Assembly: GCA_963842295.1 (NCBI GenBank)
Contig: CAWJFY010000009.1
Coordinates: forward strand, 592,220-656,219
Direction of reading: 5' to 3'
Length of the DNA: 64,000 nt
Source of the DNA: JAJNBA01 sp963842295
GTDB taxonomy: Bacteria; Actinomycetota; UBA4738; HRBIN12
The translations under genes were made by a program, and so were the position numbers. How positions within the stretch are numbered: the stretch's first letter is position 1; every line of letters begins with the position of its first letter. The notes under the pieces were generated by a model, which worked only from the letters and a program-made list of their open reading frames with translations, was not told where the DNA came from and did no database searches. Positions 1 to 8,638 of this stretch are shown here, piece by piece.

Positions 1-1268
1 TCGGTGGCGGTGAAGGCGGGCGCGAACAGCGTCTGGTCGCCGGCGTAGCCGTCGCGCGTCGGCTGCGTCGAGAGCACGATCAGGCCGCGATCGAACGCCT
101 CGGCATCGATCCTCGCCCCGACCCGGAGCTCCGGCGGCAGGAACGACTCGCCGTCGCGTGGATCGACGAACGACACGCCGAGCAGGTAACCGTGGCCGCG
201 GACCTCGCGGACGAGCGGGATGCCGGCGAGCGCGTCCGAGACCTCGCGGAGGAGCTCGGCTCCGCGGTCACGCACCCGCTCGACCAGACCCTCGGAGCGC
301 ATCGCGTCGAGGACGGCGAGGCCCACCGCGCACGCCAGCGGCGCACCGTCCCAGGTGTGGCCGAGGGTGAAGCGTCGGGAACCTCGGGCGAAGGCTTCGT
401 AGACATGCCCGCGGACCAGGACGGCGCCGATCGCCGCATAGCCCGCGCCGAGTCCCTTGGCGGTCGCGATGATGTCGGGCGTGCAGGCGGTGGCGGCTCC
501 TGCGAACCACTCACCGGTGCGTCCGACCCCGGTCACGACCTCGTCGAAGCACACGAGGAAGCCGTGGCGGTCGCGTCGCTCGGCGAGGCCCTCCCAGAAT
601 CGCACCGGTGGCGTGTAGGCAGGAAGGGCGGCGGCGCTGATGGGTTCGCAGAAGAACGCAGAGACGTTCCCGGGACCCGCCTCGTCCAGCGCGCGGTCGA
701 GCGCCTCGAGGGCCGCCTCGCCGGAAGGGTCGAACCGCCAACTGCTCGGAGGGATGTGCAGGTGCTTCGGCAAGTAGGGACCGAAGGGTCCGTGGAGTCC
801 GGGGCGCCCGGTGAGCGCGAGGGTCTCCATCGTCGGCCCGTGGTACGCCTGCGCGGGCGAGATCACCTGCCATCGATCGGGCTCGCCACGCTCGACGTGA
901 TAGCTCCGCGCGATCTGGATCGCCATCTCGTTGGCGTCGGCACCGCTCACCGTGAAGCGGGCGCGGCTGAACCCCTCCGGCGCGATCGCGACGAGCTCCT
1001 CCGCGAGCCGCTCCTGCGCGGGGTTGGTGAGGCGCTCGTTGTGCACGAAGGCGAGCTTTTCCGCCTGGGCCTGAGCCGCGGCGATGATGTCCTTCCGGCC
1101 GTGCCCGAGGGTCGCCGCCATCGAGCCACCGCTCATCGCGTCCAGGTATCGGCGGCCCGCGGCGTCCTCGATCCAGACGCCCTCGCCGCGGACGACCACG
1201 GGCATCTCTCGACCGAACTCCAGCGGGAGCACGTGCGTCCGGTCGCTTCCGATCGCCGTCTGCTCCAA
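1..1268 (-). CDS. Class III PLP-dependent aminotransferase (3' end off window)
   Basis: This is the N-terminal 422 residues of a class III (omega-amino acid type) aminotransferase; the gene runs off the left edge. The family moves an amino group from an amine or amino acid to a keto acid through pyridoxal phosphate. Visible motifs are HVLPLEF and a VVRGEGVWIEDAAG start, a FDEVVTG segment carrying the Asp that binds the PLP ring nitrogen, ATAKGLG with the Schiff-base Lys near residue 271, and the TWDGAP segment. I chose the TTG at 1268 because GGAGG lies just upstream and the HVLPLEF segment is kept; the in-frame ATG at 1205 would remove it. It faces the glutamine-synthetase-like operon across 209 bp, so a role in the same amine pathway is inferred. 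The substrate cannot be told from sequence. Confidence 0.9.
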   Translation of the reverse strand, partial: MEQTAIGSDRTHVLPLEFGREMPVVVRGEGVWIEDAAGRRYLDAMSGGSMAATLGHGRKDIIAAAQAQAEKLAFVHNERLTNPAQERLAEELVAIAPEGFSRARFTVSGADANEMAIQIARSYHVERGEPDRWQVISPAQAYHGPTMETLALTGRPGLHGPFGPYLPKHLHIPPSSWRFDPSGEAALEALDRALDEAGPGNVSAFFCEPISAAALPAYTPPVRFWEGLAERRDRHGFLVCFDEVVTGVGRTGEWFAGAATACTPDIIATAKGLGAGYAAIGAVLVRGHVYEAFARGSRRFTLGHTWDGAPLACAVGLAVLDAMRSEGLVERVRDRGAELLREVSDALAGIPLVREVRGHGYLLGVSFVDPRDGESFLPPELRVGARIDAEAFDRGLIVLSTQPTRDGYAGDQTLFAPAFTAT

Positions 1269-1358
1269 CCGGGCCCTCCTTCGGGAACCGACCGCCGGGC
1301 ACCGACCCCCGGCTCGGCGCACAAGCGTACGGCAACCCGCGCGCCCGCGCCGCCCACC

Positions 1359-1364
1359 AGCCTA
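1359..1364 (-). promoter_or_regulatory. Candidate -10 box (TAGGCT) for the aminotransferase
   Basis: TAGGCT on the minus strand matches the actinobacterial TANNNT -10 pattern and would give a leader of about 85 nt before the TTG at 1268. No convincing -35 is seen. Confidence 0.4.
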
Positions 1365-1378
1365 GGGGAGGTCATCCG

Positions 1379-1408
1379 TTGCAGGCCAGCACGCCGCCAC
1401 GGTATAAC
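1379..1408 (+). promoter_or_regulatory. Candidate housekeeping promoter of the GS-like operon
   Basis: TTGCAG (1379-1384) and TATAAC (1403-1408) are 18 bp apart and close to the sigma-70 consensus. Transcription would begin near 1415, leaving a leader of about 63 nt that contains the AGGAG ribosome binding site before the ATG at 1478. Confidence 0.5.
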
Positions 1409-1477
1409 CCAGCACTCCGGGCACCGTGCGGTCGGAGGGGACCGACGGCGGCGACCCGCATCGAGAGGAGCCGATCG

Positions 1478-2808
1478 ATGGCCGACGTGAAGGGGATCCT
1501 GGAGGGCTGGCAGAAGCAGGACATCGGGTTCGTCCGTTTCGAGCTTCCCGACATGCACGGCATCTCGCGGTCGAAGACGATCCCGATCGCACCACGCCTC
1601 CGACTACGCGGAGCGCGGGCTGAACATGTACGGCGGGACGAGCGTGCTCGACTCTCGCTCCGACGTCGTCGGAGGCACCCTGTACCACGAGGAGCGTCGG
1701 GTACGGTGACCAGCTCCTGTTCCCGGACCCGGAGTCGGCCGAGGTGCTGCCGTGGGCCGACCGGACGGCGCGGTTCATCTGCGACGCCCAGTGGTACGAC
1801 GGCACGGCCCTCGCCGCGACGCCGCGGCACGTCTTCCGCCAGGCACTCGAGAAGGCCCGCTCGATGGGCTTCGAACCGCTCCTGGGGTCGGAGTTCGAGT
1901 TCTACCTCCTCACCGGGGACACGCACGAGCCACTGTTCTCCGGGTATCACATCTTCAACACGCTGCGGAACGACTACGTCCCCACGATCCGCCGGATCCT
2001 GGACGAGATGCCGCAGGTGGGGGTCGACATCATCACGTCGAACTGCGAGTACGCCGGCTCGCAGTGGGAGATCAACTTCGCGCCCGGTCGTGGGCTCGTC
2101 GGTCCGGACAACGCGTTCACGTTCAAGAACGGCGTGAAGGAGATCGCGAAGCAGGACGGCTACCTCGCGACGTTCATGACGAAACCGTGGGCCGATTCCG
2201 CCGGCAGCGGGTGCCATACGCACATCTCGCTGTTGGACGGCGACTCGGGAGAGAACGCGTTCGGCGACGCGGACGACCCTCAGGGGATGACGGACGCATG
2301 CCGCTCATTCATCGCGGGCCAGTTGCGATACGCCCGGACGATCGACGCCGTGATCGCTCCCACCGTGAATTGCCTGCGGCGCCGGCGCCCACACACGTTC
2401 AGTCCTTCGAACATCTCGTGGGGGATGGAGGATCGCTCCGCACTGGTTCGCGTGAAGGGAGGCAGCCCGGCGAACAAGCACGTCGAGTATCGGGCGCCCT
2501 CCGCTCTGTCCAACCCGTACCTCGTCGGCGCGGCACTCCTCCAAGCCGGTCTCCGCGGGATCGAGGACGAGCTGCCGGTCCCGGAGCCGTCGAAACCGGG
2601 CCTGCCCGCCGAGGAGGATGACTCCTTCGAGAAGCTGCCGCTCGACCTCGAGGGATCACTCGACGCGCTCGAGGAGGACCCGGCCTCGAAGGAGTTCTTC
2701 GGCGAGGACTTCGTGACGGCGTACTCGACGATGCGCCGGTACGAGCTGTCTCGGTTCCGGGACTCCGTGTCTGACTGGGAGCGGACCGAGTATATGGAGC
2801 TGTTCTGA
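1478..2808 (+). CDS. Glutamine synthetase-like gamma-glutamyl ligase (frame broken twice)
   Basis: The product belongs to the glutamine synthetase fold, whose members join glutamate to ammonia or to an organic amine with ATP. The reading frame changes near 1586-1591 and again at 1699-1701 (cgtcgggtacgg); removing one base at each place gives a continuous 442-residue protein with a normal N-terminal (SRSKTIPI, RRYGDQLLFPD) and catalytic domain. Catalytic-domain motifs are SEFEFYLL (metal-binding Glu), SGCHTHISL (ATP-binding His) and HVEYRAPSALSNPYL. Start is ATG 1478 behind AGGAG. It is followed after 4 bp by a second ligase of the same family. Presence of two ligases and no other nitrogen-assimilation gene favours amine gamma-glutamylation over housekeeping GlnA. 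Both breaks look like one extra base, the second in a GGG run, so sequencing error is likely. Confidence 0.8.
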
Positions 2809-2812
2809 GTCG

Positions 2813-4216
2813 ATGGCGGCCGCGCGATCCAAGGCCCGAGGGAGCGCCTCCTCGTCCGCCGCCGAGACCGCGCGACGCCTCGCCGCCTCCGGCGTCGAGG
2901 CCGTCGCGCTCGCCATCGTGATCAACTCCGGCGTCACCCTCGTGAAGACGATCCCGCTCCGTCGGTTCGAGGACGCGGTGAAGTTCGGGATCGGCCTCTC
3001 CCCGGTCTTCACGGTCTTCCAGGTCGACGACCAGATCACGTCCTCGCCGCACATCGGTGGACCGACCGGCGACACCCGGCTGATGCCCGATCCGGCCCAG
3101 ACGGTCGCCCTCGCCGCGAGCCCAGGATGGGCGATCGCGCCCGTCGACCAGCTGGATCAGGAGGGAGAGCCGTACCCCGGCTGCCCCCGCACGTTCGCGC
3201 GGACGATGCTCGAGCGCCTCGCCGGCCACGGTCTCGAGCTCCGCGGCGGCTACGAGATCGAGTTCTTCCTCGGCCATCGCGCCGCGCTCGGTCCGGACGA
3301 GGCGGACCCGACGCCGGCCCACACCGGGCCCGCCTACGGCGCGATCGCGCTCGTCGACGTCGAACCGTTCGCCACGGCGCTGATCCGAGCCTTCGAGGAG
3401 CAGGGTACGGGCGTGATGCAGTTCCACCCGGAGTACTCGACCGGGCAGCTCGAGGTGTCGGTGCCGCATGGCGTCGGGATCGCCGCGGCGGACACCCACC
3501 TCGTCGTGCGCCACACGATCAGGGCCGTCGCGCGGAACCATGGGTACGTCGCGTCGTTCGCGCCCGTCGTTTTCGCCGGACGGGTCGGCAACGGGAACCA
3601 CCTGCACCTGAGCCTGTGGGATCGGAAGGGGAAGAACCTGTTCCAGGGAGGACGCGGTCCCGAGGGTATGACGCGTCAGGCCGAGGCGTTCACGGCGGGG
3701 GTGCTCGAGGCGCTCCCCGCGCTCACCGCGATCACCGCGCCGTCCGTACCGAGCTACGAGCGACTCCAACCCCACCGCTGGAGCGGTCCGTGGGCCTGCT
3801 GGGGACGGGAGAACCGCGAGGCGGCCCTCCGCTTCGTGACCGGGATGGTCGGGAGCCGGCCGGACGCGGCGAACCTCGAGGTGAAGTCCATGGACCCGGC
3901 CGCGAACCCCTACCTCGCCCTCGGCGCGATCGTGGCCGCGGGGATCGACGGGCTCGACCGCGAGCTCTCGCTCCCCGATCCCGTCGGCGACGATCCCGCC
4001 TCGATCCCCACCCGTCGTCGCCGTTCGATGGGGATCCGCCAGCTGCCCGACTCGCTCGGCGCCGCGATCCGCGAGCTCGAGAAGGCCTCGATGCTCCGCG
4101 AGGCGATGGGCGACGTGCTCTTCGACTCGTTCCTCGCGACCAGGCGCGCGGAACGCGACGTCTTCGAGGACCAGGATCCCGAGGACGTCGTCCGCGCCCA
4201 TCGGTGGCGGTACTGA
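2813..4216 (+). CDS. Second glutamine synthetase-like ligase
   Basis: This 467-residue intact protein has the glutamine synthetase catalytic barrel. Motifs seen are GYEIEFFL at about residues 146-153 (metal-binding Glu pair), GNHLHLSLWD with His 263 and His 265, the WGRENREAALRF strand and LEVKSMDPAANPYLALGA near the C-terminus. The N-terminal beta-grasp part is short and reads SGVTLVKTIPLRRFED, a form common in GS-like proteins that ligate amines rather than in GlnA. It begins 4 bp after the first ligase and its stop TGA overlaps the ATG of the amidohydrolase, so the three are translationally coupled. The Gly- and Ser-rich first 25 residues are poorly conserved in character, and a later start is possible. 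The acceptor amine is unknown. Confidence 0.85.
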   Translation: MAAARSKARGSASSSAAETARRLAASGVEAVALAIVINSGVTLVKTIPLRRFEDAVKFGIGLSPVFTVFQVDDQITSSPHIGGPTGDTRLMPDPAQTVALAASPGWAIAPVDQLDQEGEPYPGCPRTFARTMLERLAGHGLELRGGYEIEFFLGHRAALGPDEADPTPAHTGPAYGAIALVDVEPFATALIRAFEEQGTGVMQFHPEYSTGQLEVSVPHGVGIAAADTHLVVRHTIRAVARNHGYVASFAPVVFAGRVGNGNHLHLSLWDRKGKNLFQGGRGPEGMTRQAEAFTAGVLEALPALTAITAPSVPSYERLQPHRWSGPWACWGRENREAALRFVTGMVGSRPDAANLEVKSMDPAANPYLALGAIVAAGIDGLDRELSLPDPVGDDPASIPTRRRRSMGIRQLPDSLGAAIRELEKASMLREAMGDVLFDSFLATRRAERDVFEDQDPEDVVRAHRWRY

Positions 4217-5388
4217 TGGCCGGCGTCGATCTCGCCGGCGTCGAGATCGTCGACGCCCACACGCACCCCTACCGGCTCGACGATCTCCTGGCGAAGGGGT
4301 CCGAGGGCTTCGACACCCGGATGATGTTCCTGGGCGAGTCGTTCCACTCTTCCTCCCGCGTCCACGACGACCTGTGGGCCATCGCGGACGGTTTCACGGA
4401 GTCCACCGTGTTCGGAATCGCCCTCCACCGATGGCTCGCGTCACACCTCGGGTGCGAGCCCACCCGGGAGGCCGTCACGCGGGCCAGGGATGCCGCCCTC
4501 CGCGCCGATCCGGTCGCGTACACGAAAGGACTCCTCGATGCGGCCGGCGTGGTCGCCATCCTTTCGGACGAAGGGTTCCCGCAACCGCCGATCCCGGCGG
4601 AGGAGTTCGCGTCGACGATCGGCGCGACCGTCCACCGCGTGACCCGACTGGAGCCCTGGATCCTCCAACATCGCGACGGATCGTTCGAGGACTTGGTCTC
4701 CGGAGTCGAGAACGAAGCAACCACGGCGGCGGCCGACCCGAACTGTGTTGCGTACAAGTCGATCGTCGCCTACCGGACGGGTCTCGACGTGGGGGACCCG
4801 AACTCCTCTGAGGCGGAGGCGGCATTCGCGCGCTGGCGAGACGACGACTGGGCGGAAACGAGGGAGCACGCGAAGCCGGTCCGCGACTTCTTGATCCGCC
4901 GCACGCTCGCGGTGGCGAAGGCGAACGACCGGCCGTTCCACTTCCATTGCGGAGGCGGCGACCCGGACATCAACCTCGCGTACGCGGGCCCGGCGTCGAT
5001 CTTCCCGCTCCTCGTCGACGTCCAGGATCAACCGGTCGTCCTGGTGCACTCGGGGTACCCGTGGGTACGCGAGGCTGCGTACATCGCGTCGGTCCTGCCG
5101 AACGTCTACCTCGAGCTCTCGGAGCTGATCCCGTGGGCCTGGGGACAGGTCGAGTGGGGGCTCGAGATGCTCGTCGGGACGGTCCCGGCGGCCAAGCTCC
5201 TCTACGGCTCGGACGAGGCAGGCGAGCCGGAGGCGTTCTGGGCGTCCGCCCTGCTCGCTCGATCGGCGCTCCAGCGCGTTCTCGAACGGTTCGTCGAGCG
5301 CGACTACGTCTCGGTGAGCGACGCCGAGCGTCTCGGCAGGTTGGTCCTCGCGGATGCCTGTCGGCGACTGCACGGCATCGGCGGGTGA
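4216..5388 (+). CDS. Amidohydrolase family 2 (FluG N-domain-like)
   Basis: This 390-residue protein is a TIM-barrel metal-dependent hydrolase. Visible ligands are DAHTH (His 15, His 17), FHFHCG (His 242, His 244), VLVHSGYPW (His 278) and YGSDEA (Asp 333), the order expected for amidohydrolase family 2. In fungal FluG and some bacterial proteins the same hydrolase is fused to a glutamine synthetase domain; here the two are separate genes with a TGATG overlap, which supports a joint role. A reasonable inference is hydrolysis of an amide or ring bond in the amine that the ligases act on or produce. The start ATG 4216 is fixed by the overlap. A 13-bp hairpin terminator follows. Confidence 0.85.
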   Translation: MAGVDLAGVEIVDAHTHPYRLDDLLAKGSEGFDTRMMFLGESFHSSSRVHDDLWAIADGFTESTVFGIALHRWLASHLGCEPTREAVTRARDAALRADPVAYTKGLLDAAGVVAILSDEGFPQPPIPAEEFASTIGATVHRVTRLEPWILQHRDGSFEDLVSGVENEATTAAADPNCVAYKSIVAYRTGLDVGDPNSSEAEAAFARWRDDDWAETREHAKPVRDFLIRRTLAVAKANDRPFHFHCGGGDPDINLAYAGPASIFPLLVDVQDQPVVLVHSGYPWVREAAYIASVLPNVYLELSELIPWAWGQVEWGLEMLVGTVPAAKLLYGSDEAGEPEAFWASALLARSALQRVLERFVERDYVSVSDAERLGRLVLADACRRLHGIGG

Positions 5389-5395
5389 CGAGAAG

Positions 5396-5425
5396 GGACC
5401 GCCGCCCCAGCAGGGGCGGCGGTCC
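5396..5425. terminator. Bidirectional hairpin terminator
   Basis: A perfect 13-bp inverted repeat GGACCGCCGCCCC / GGGGCGGCGGTCC with an AGCA loop lies between the convergent amidohydrolase and permease genes. There is no U-tract, as is usual in high-GC actinobacteria. Confidence 0.8.
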
Positions 5426-5447
5426 TCACTCCTTGGACGATCGACGA

Positions 5448-7007
5448 TCAGGCCGGCGCCGAATCCTCGGCGATCTCGCGGTCGGCGAGCCCTTCCTGGA
5501 TCAGCTGCTCGTCGGACTTGCCGCGTCTCGCGGACTGCGACACGAACCAGATCACGATGCCTGAGATCACCGAAACCGCCGTGAACCCGACCATCCAGAC
5601 GTTCCAGTCCGCCAGCTCCCAACCCGTCGGGTTGGAATCCGACTTCGGGTACCACGAGCCCACGAAGATGAAGAGCACCGCGGCGATGTTGATCACGAAC
5701 CCGACGGCACCGCAGACGAACAACCAGCCGAGGGGGGCCCTCCGCTCACGCTCGAAGCGCTCCGGCTCGGCTCGCTTCGCGAAGAAGATGTCCAGGAACA
5801 GGAGCGCGGTCGAGATGCACCACACGATCGTGACCCCGGCGTAGAGCGCGTAGAAGTATCTGTACGGGTCGCTCTCGCCCGAACCGAGCACGAAGAACAC
5901 GAGGACCGCGAGGATCGTCGAGATCGCGCTCTGGAGCGAGATCGCGTTCGCCGGCACCTTGTTCCGGTTGACCTTGCCGATCTGGTGCGGCAGTCGCTTC
6001 TCCATCCCGGACACGAACAGCAGGCGTCCGAACGAGAAGTTGTAGACGACGGCGACCGTCAAGACGACCCACGCCATCACCAACGACACAGCAGCGCCGG
6101 TCCACCTCCCGAGCGCGAGGCCGACCGTCTCCGCGCCGCCGGTGGTCCCGTTCGCGCCGCCGGCCTCGATCACGACCATGTTCCCCCATGTCGCCCAGAG
6201 GTACGCGGCCATGACGATCAGGCAGCCCCAGAGCAGGAAGGTGCGGATCGCCTTCTCGCCGCCGGTCACCTCGGCGCCCATGTTCAGCGGCGTCTCGATC
6301 CCAAGGAGCGCCAGGATCGCGAACGAGAAGAAGGTGAGGTTGGCGGGGAGGCCGAGCGCGATCGACTCACCCTGGAAGGGGTCCCACCCCGTCCCGAAGT
6401 CCGTGGCGGCGGGGTTGCCCTGCAGGAGCCACCACACTCCGGCGAACCCGATGAGGAAGATCGCCCCTGCGTAGAACCAGAACAGCACGTTCACGTAGTT
6501 CTGCGTGACGCGCATCTTCAAGTAGGACATCAGCGCGCTGAACCAGATCACGACCAGGACGACGACGCCGATCTGCCAGTTCTCGGTGAAGAGGCAGGGG
6601 AACTCGCAGCTCGGCCTGATGAACACGGCGGCCTGCTGCAGGAAGTTCGCGAACAGGATCCCGATGAACACCAGTGAGATCGGGCCTGGCCACCACGCCA
6701 CGAAGCCGGCGAAGAATCCCCAGAACGGACCGAGCACCTTGTGCGTCCAGACGTAGAGCGAGCCCTCCTCGGGGAACATCCGCCCGAGCTGGGCCGTCAC
6801 GAACGCTCCCGTGATCAGGAAGGTCGCGAACGCGACGATCCAGAAGATGAACACCGACGGCCCCGCGAACTGCAGGCCGGCCGCGTTGTTGATGAACAGC
6901 ACGATCGCGACGAAGATCACGACGAGGTCGAAGGGTCCCAGCGTCCTCGCGACCAGGACCGGCGCGACCTTCTCGGAGATCATCTGCTCGTCGGACTTGG
7001 CAGACAT
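5448..7007 (-). CDS. APC superfamily amino acid/amine permease
   Basis: This 519-residue protein is highly hydrophobic with about 12 membrane segments and the EEGSLYVWT loop seen in APC-superfamily amino acid or amine transporters. Transport is expected to be a cation symport or exchange across the cytoplasmic membrane. The start ATG 7007 has GGAGGGTG directly upstream. Both cytoplasmic ends carry the same short signature: KSDEQMI near residue 4 and KSDEQLI near the C-terminus, which I have not seen described for this family. It converges on the ligase-amidohydrolase operon, so it is the likely importer of that pathway's substrate, although the genes are not co-transcribed. The 5' leader contains two hairpins. 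Confidence 0.85.
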   Translation of the reverse strand: MSAKSDEQMISEKVAPVLVARTLGPFDLVVIFVAIVLFINNAAGLQFAGPSVFIFWIVAFATFLITGAFVTAQLGRMFPEEGSLYVWTHKVLGPFWGFFAGFVAWWPGPISLVFIGILFANFLQQAAVFIRPSCEFPCLFTENWQIGVVVLVVIWFSALMSYLKMRVTQNYVNVLFWFYAGAIFLIGFAGVWWLLQGNPAATDFGTGWDPFQGESIALGLPANLTFFSFAILALLGIETPLNMGAEVTGGEKAIRTFLLWGCLIVMAAYLWATWGNMVVIEAGGANGTTGGAETVGLALGRWTGAAVSLVMAWVVLTVAVVYNFSFGRLLFVSGMEKRLPHQIGKVNRNKVPANAISLQSAISTILAVLVFFVLGSGESDPYRYFYALYAGVTIVWCISTALLFLDIFFAKRAEPERFERERRAPLGWLFVCGAVGFVINIAAVLFIFVGSWYPKSDSNPTGWELADWNVWMVGFTAVSVISGIVIWFVSQSARRGKSDEQLIQEGLADREIAEDSAPA

Positions 7008-7033
7008 ACACCCTCCCTCTGCTCAAGGGGGGC

Positions 7034-7059
7034 CCTCCGATCCCTCGGAGGAGCGCTCC
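7034..7059. other. Hairpins in the permease 5' leader
   Basis: CCTCCGA (7034-7040) pairs with TCGGAGG (7045-7051), and GGAGCGCTCC (7050-7059) is self-complementary and overlaps it, so the two folds are mutually exclusive. They lie 27-52 nt upstream of the permease ATG. No known riboswitch class is recognised. Confidence 0.35.
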
Positions 7060-7066
7060 CACCTGG

Positions 7067-7180
7067 TGATCGTCGGCGGGAATCCTTGCATCTCAAGGGT
7101 CACCTGTCTAATCCGGCGCGCCAATGGTCATACCGTGCCGGTACGACAGGGTCCGGCGGCTCGGAGTCACTCTGAGTGAT
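7067..7180. promoter_or_regulatory. Divergent control region with palindrome TCACTC-T-GAGTGA
   Basis: The 251-bp gap between the permease and the NicO gene holds no ORF. At 7167-7179 there is a perfect 6-bp palindrome with one-base spacer, about 80 bp upstream of the NicO start, suitable as a repressor operator. No regulator gene is adjacent. Confidence 0.35.
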
Positions 7181-7258
7181 CCGAATCAGCCCGGCCCGCG
7201 AATCCAGGCCGGGACGCGGCGGAACCATCCCGCACGCGGCACGAGTGGAGGCAGGAGC

Positions 7259-8628
7259 GTGAGCGGTCGGCGACGGATCATCCTCGTTTCGATCCTCGTC
7301 CTCGGCGTGCTTTCGGTCCCGGCGCTCGCCCTCGCGCACCCTCTCGGCAACTTCACGATCAACACGTCCGCGTCGCTCGTCCTGCGCGCCGACGAGGTGG
7401 TGGTCGACTATGTGGTCGACATGGCTGAGATCCCTGCGTTCCAGGAGCGGGGGGCGATCGATGCCGACGGCGATGGCGCTCTCTCATCCGACGAAAAGGC
7501 TGGATACCGAGAGGACACCTGCGAGGGGGTGCGGGCGGGGCTGCGTCTGGACATCGACGGGGCCCCCGCTCGGCTCGTGACGCGTTCGTCGGAGTTCTCC
7601 CTGCCCGAGGGACAGGCGGGACTGCCGACGCTCCGACTCACCTGCGTCTTCCGCTCGAAGTCGCGGCGAGCGATGCCCACCACCTCGTGTTCGAAGACTC
7701 GAACTACCCTGACCGGCTCGGCTGGCACGAGGTCACTGCCGCGGGGGACGGCACGACGATCGTCCGTTCCGACGTCCGGGCCGAGAGTCTCAGCCACCGG
7801 CTCCGGTCGTATCCGAAGGATGTCCGTCCCTCCGATGTCCGCTCTGCGAGCCTCACGTTCCGGCCGGGCGGCCCCACGCTCCCGGCGCAACCAGCGAGCG
7901 CGACAGCGGAACCGACGAGCGGTGGGTTGCTCGCCGGGTTCGCCTCTCGTCCCGATCTCTCGGCCGGTCTGGTCGCGCTGATGATCGTGGCCGCGATCGG
8001 TGTCGGGGCCGTTCACGCGCTGGGTCCGGGCCACGGGAAGTCGCTGATCGGGGCGTACCTGGTGGGGAGCGCCGGCACGCTTCGACATGCGATGGCGGTC
8101 GGGGCTGCCGTCTCGGTGATGCACACGGCGTCGGTGCTCGGACTCGGTGTGCTGGTGCTCTCGGCGGAGCGGGTCTTCGCGCCGGACCGCGTCTATCCGT
8201 GGCTCGGGCTCGCCTCCGGCCTGGTCGCCCTGGGCCTCGGCGCCGCCCTCCTCGTCTCGAGGCTCCACGCGCTTTCCGAGCGGCGTCAGCACGGGCACGA
8301 ACATCCACATCCGGCACGACCCCTTTCCCGACGCGGGTTGATCGCCATCGCGTTCGCCGGTGGGATCCTGCCGTCGCCGAGCGCGCTCGTCGTGCTCCTC
8401 GGCTCGGTGTCGATCGGCCGAACGGCCCTCGGACTGGTGTTGATCGCCGGATTCAGCGTCGGCCTCGCGGCGTCACTCGTGGCAGTGGGAGCACTCGCGA
8501 TCCGCGCTCGTCACGTGGCGAACGGGCGGCTCCCCGCAGGTCTGGTGCGACTCGCGCCCGTCATCTCCGCCGGTTGCATCGCCCTCGTCGGGGTGGTGCT
8601 CACCGCGAAGGGCCTCCTCCAGGTCTGA
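7259..8628 (+). CDS. NicO-family nickel/cobalt exporter with extracellular N-domain (one frameshift)
   Basis: NicO/RcnA-family proteins export Ni or Co ions. The C-terminal half shows the family motif HALGPGHGKS in the first core membrane segment, further membrane segments, and a His-rich loop (HGHEHPHPAR). The N-terminal half starts with a signal-like segment, then HPLGNFTINTSASL and an EF-hand-like DADGDGALSSDE, and is predicted to be extracellular. The frame breaks near 7649-7653: the first part reads to LTCVF and the rest continues as LEVAASDAHHLVFED in another frame. Adding one base (for example a third C) restores 456 residues. The GTG at 7259 follows GGCAGGAGC and precedes the signal segment. 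It converges on the TldE gene with 10 bp between. Confidence 0.8.
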
Positions 8629-8638
8629 ACGCGCCGGA

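Noticed and set aside
2399..4201. A 600-codon open frame on the minus strand opposite the two GS-like genes
   Set aside because: It has no ribosome binding site, no recognisable domain and an Arg/Gly/Glu-rich composition typical of antisense frames in high-GC genes; the plus strand encodes clear GS motifs.
3127..4215. An open extension upstream of the amidohydrolase, giving 753 codons
   Set aside because: It is an out-of-frame reading of the second GS-like gene; the ATG at 4216 overlaps that gene's stop and directly precedes the metal-binding DAHTH motif.
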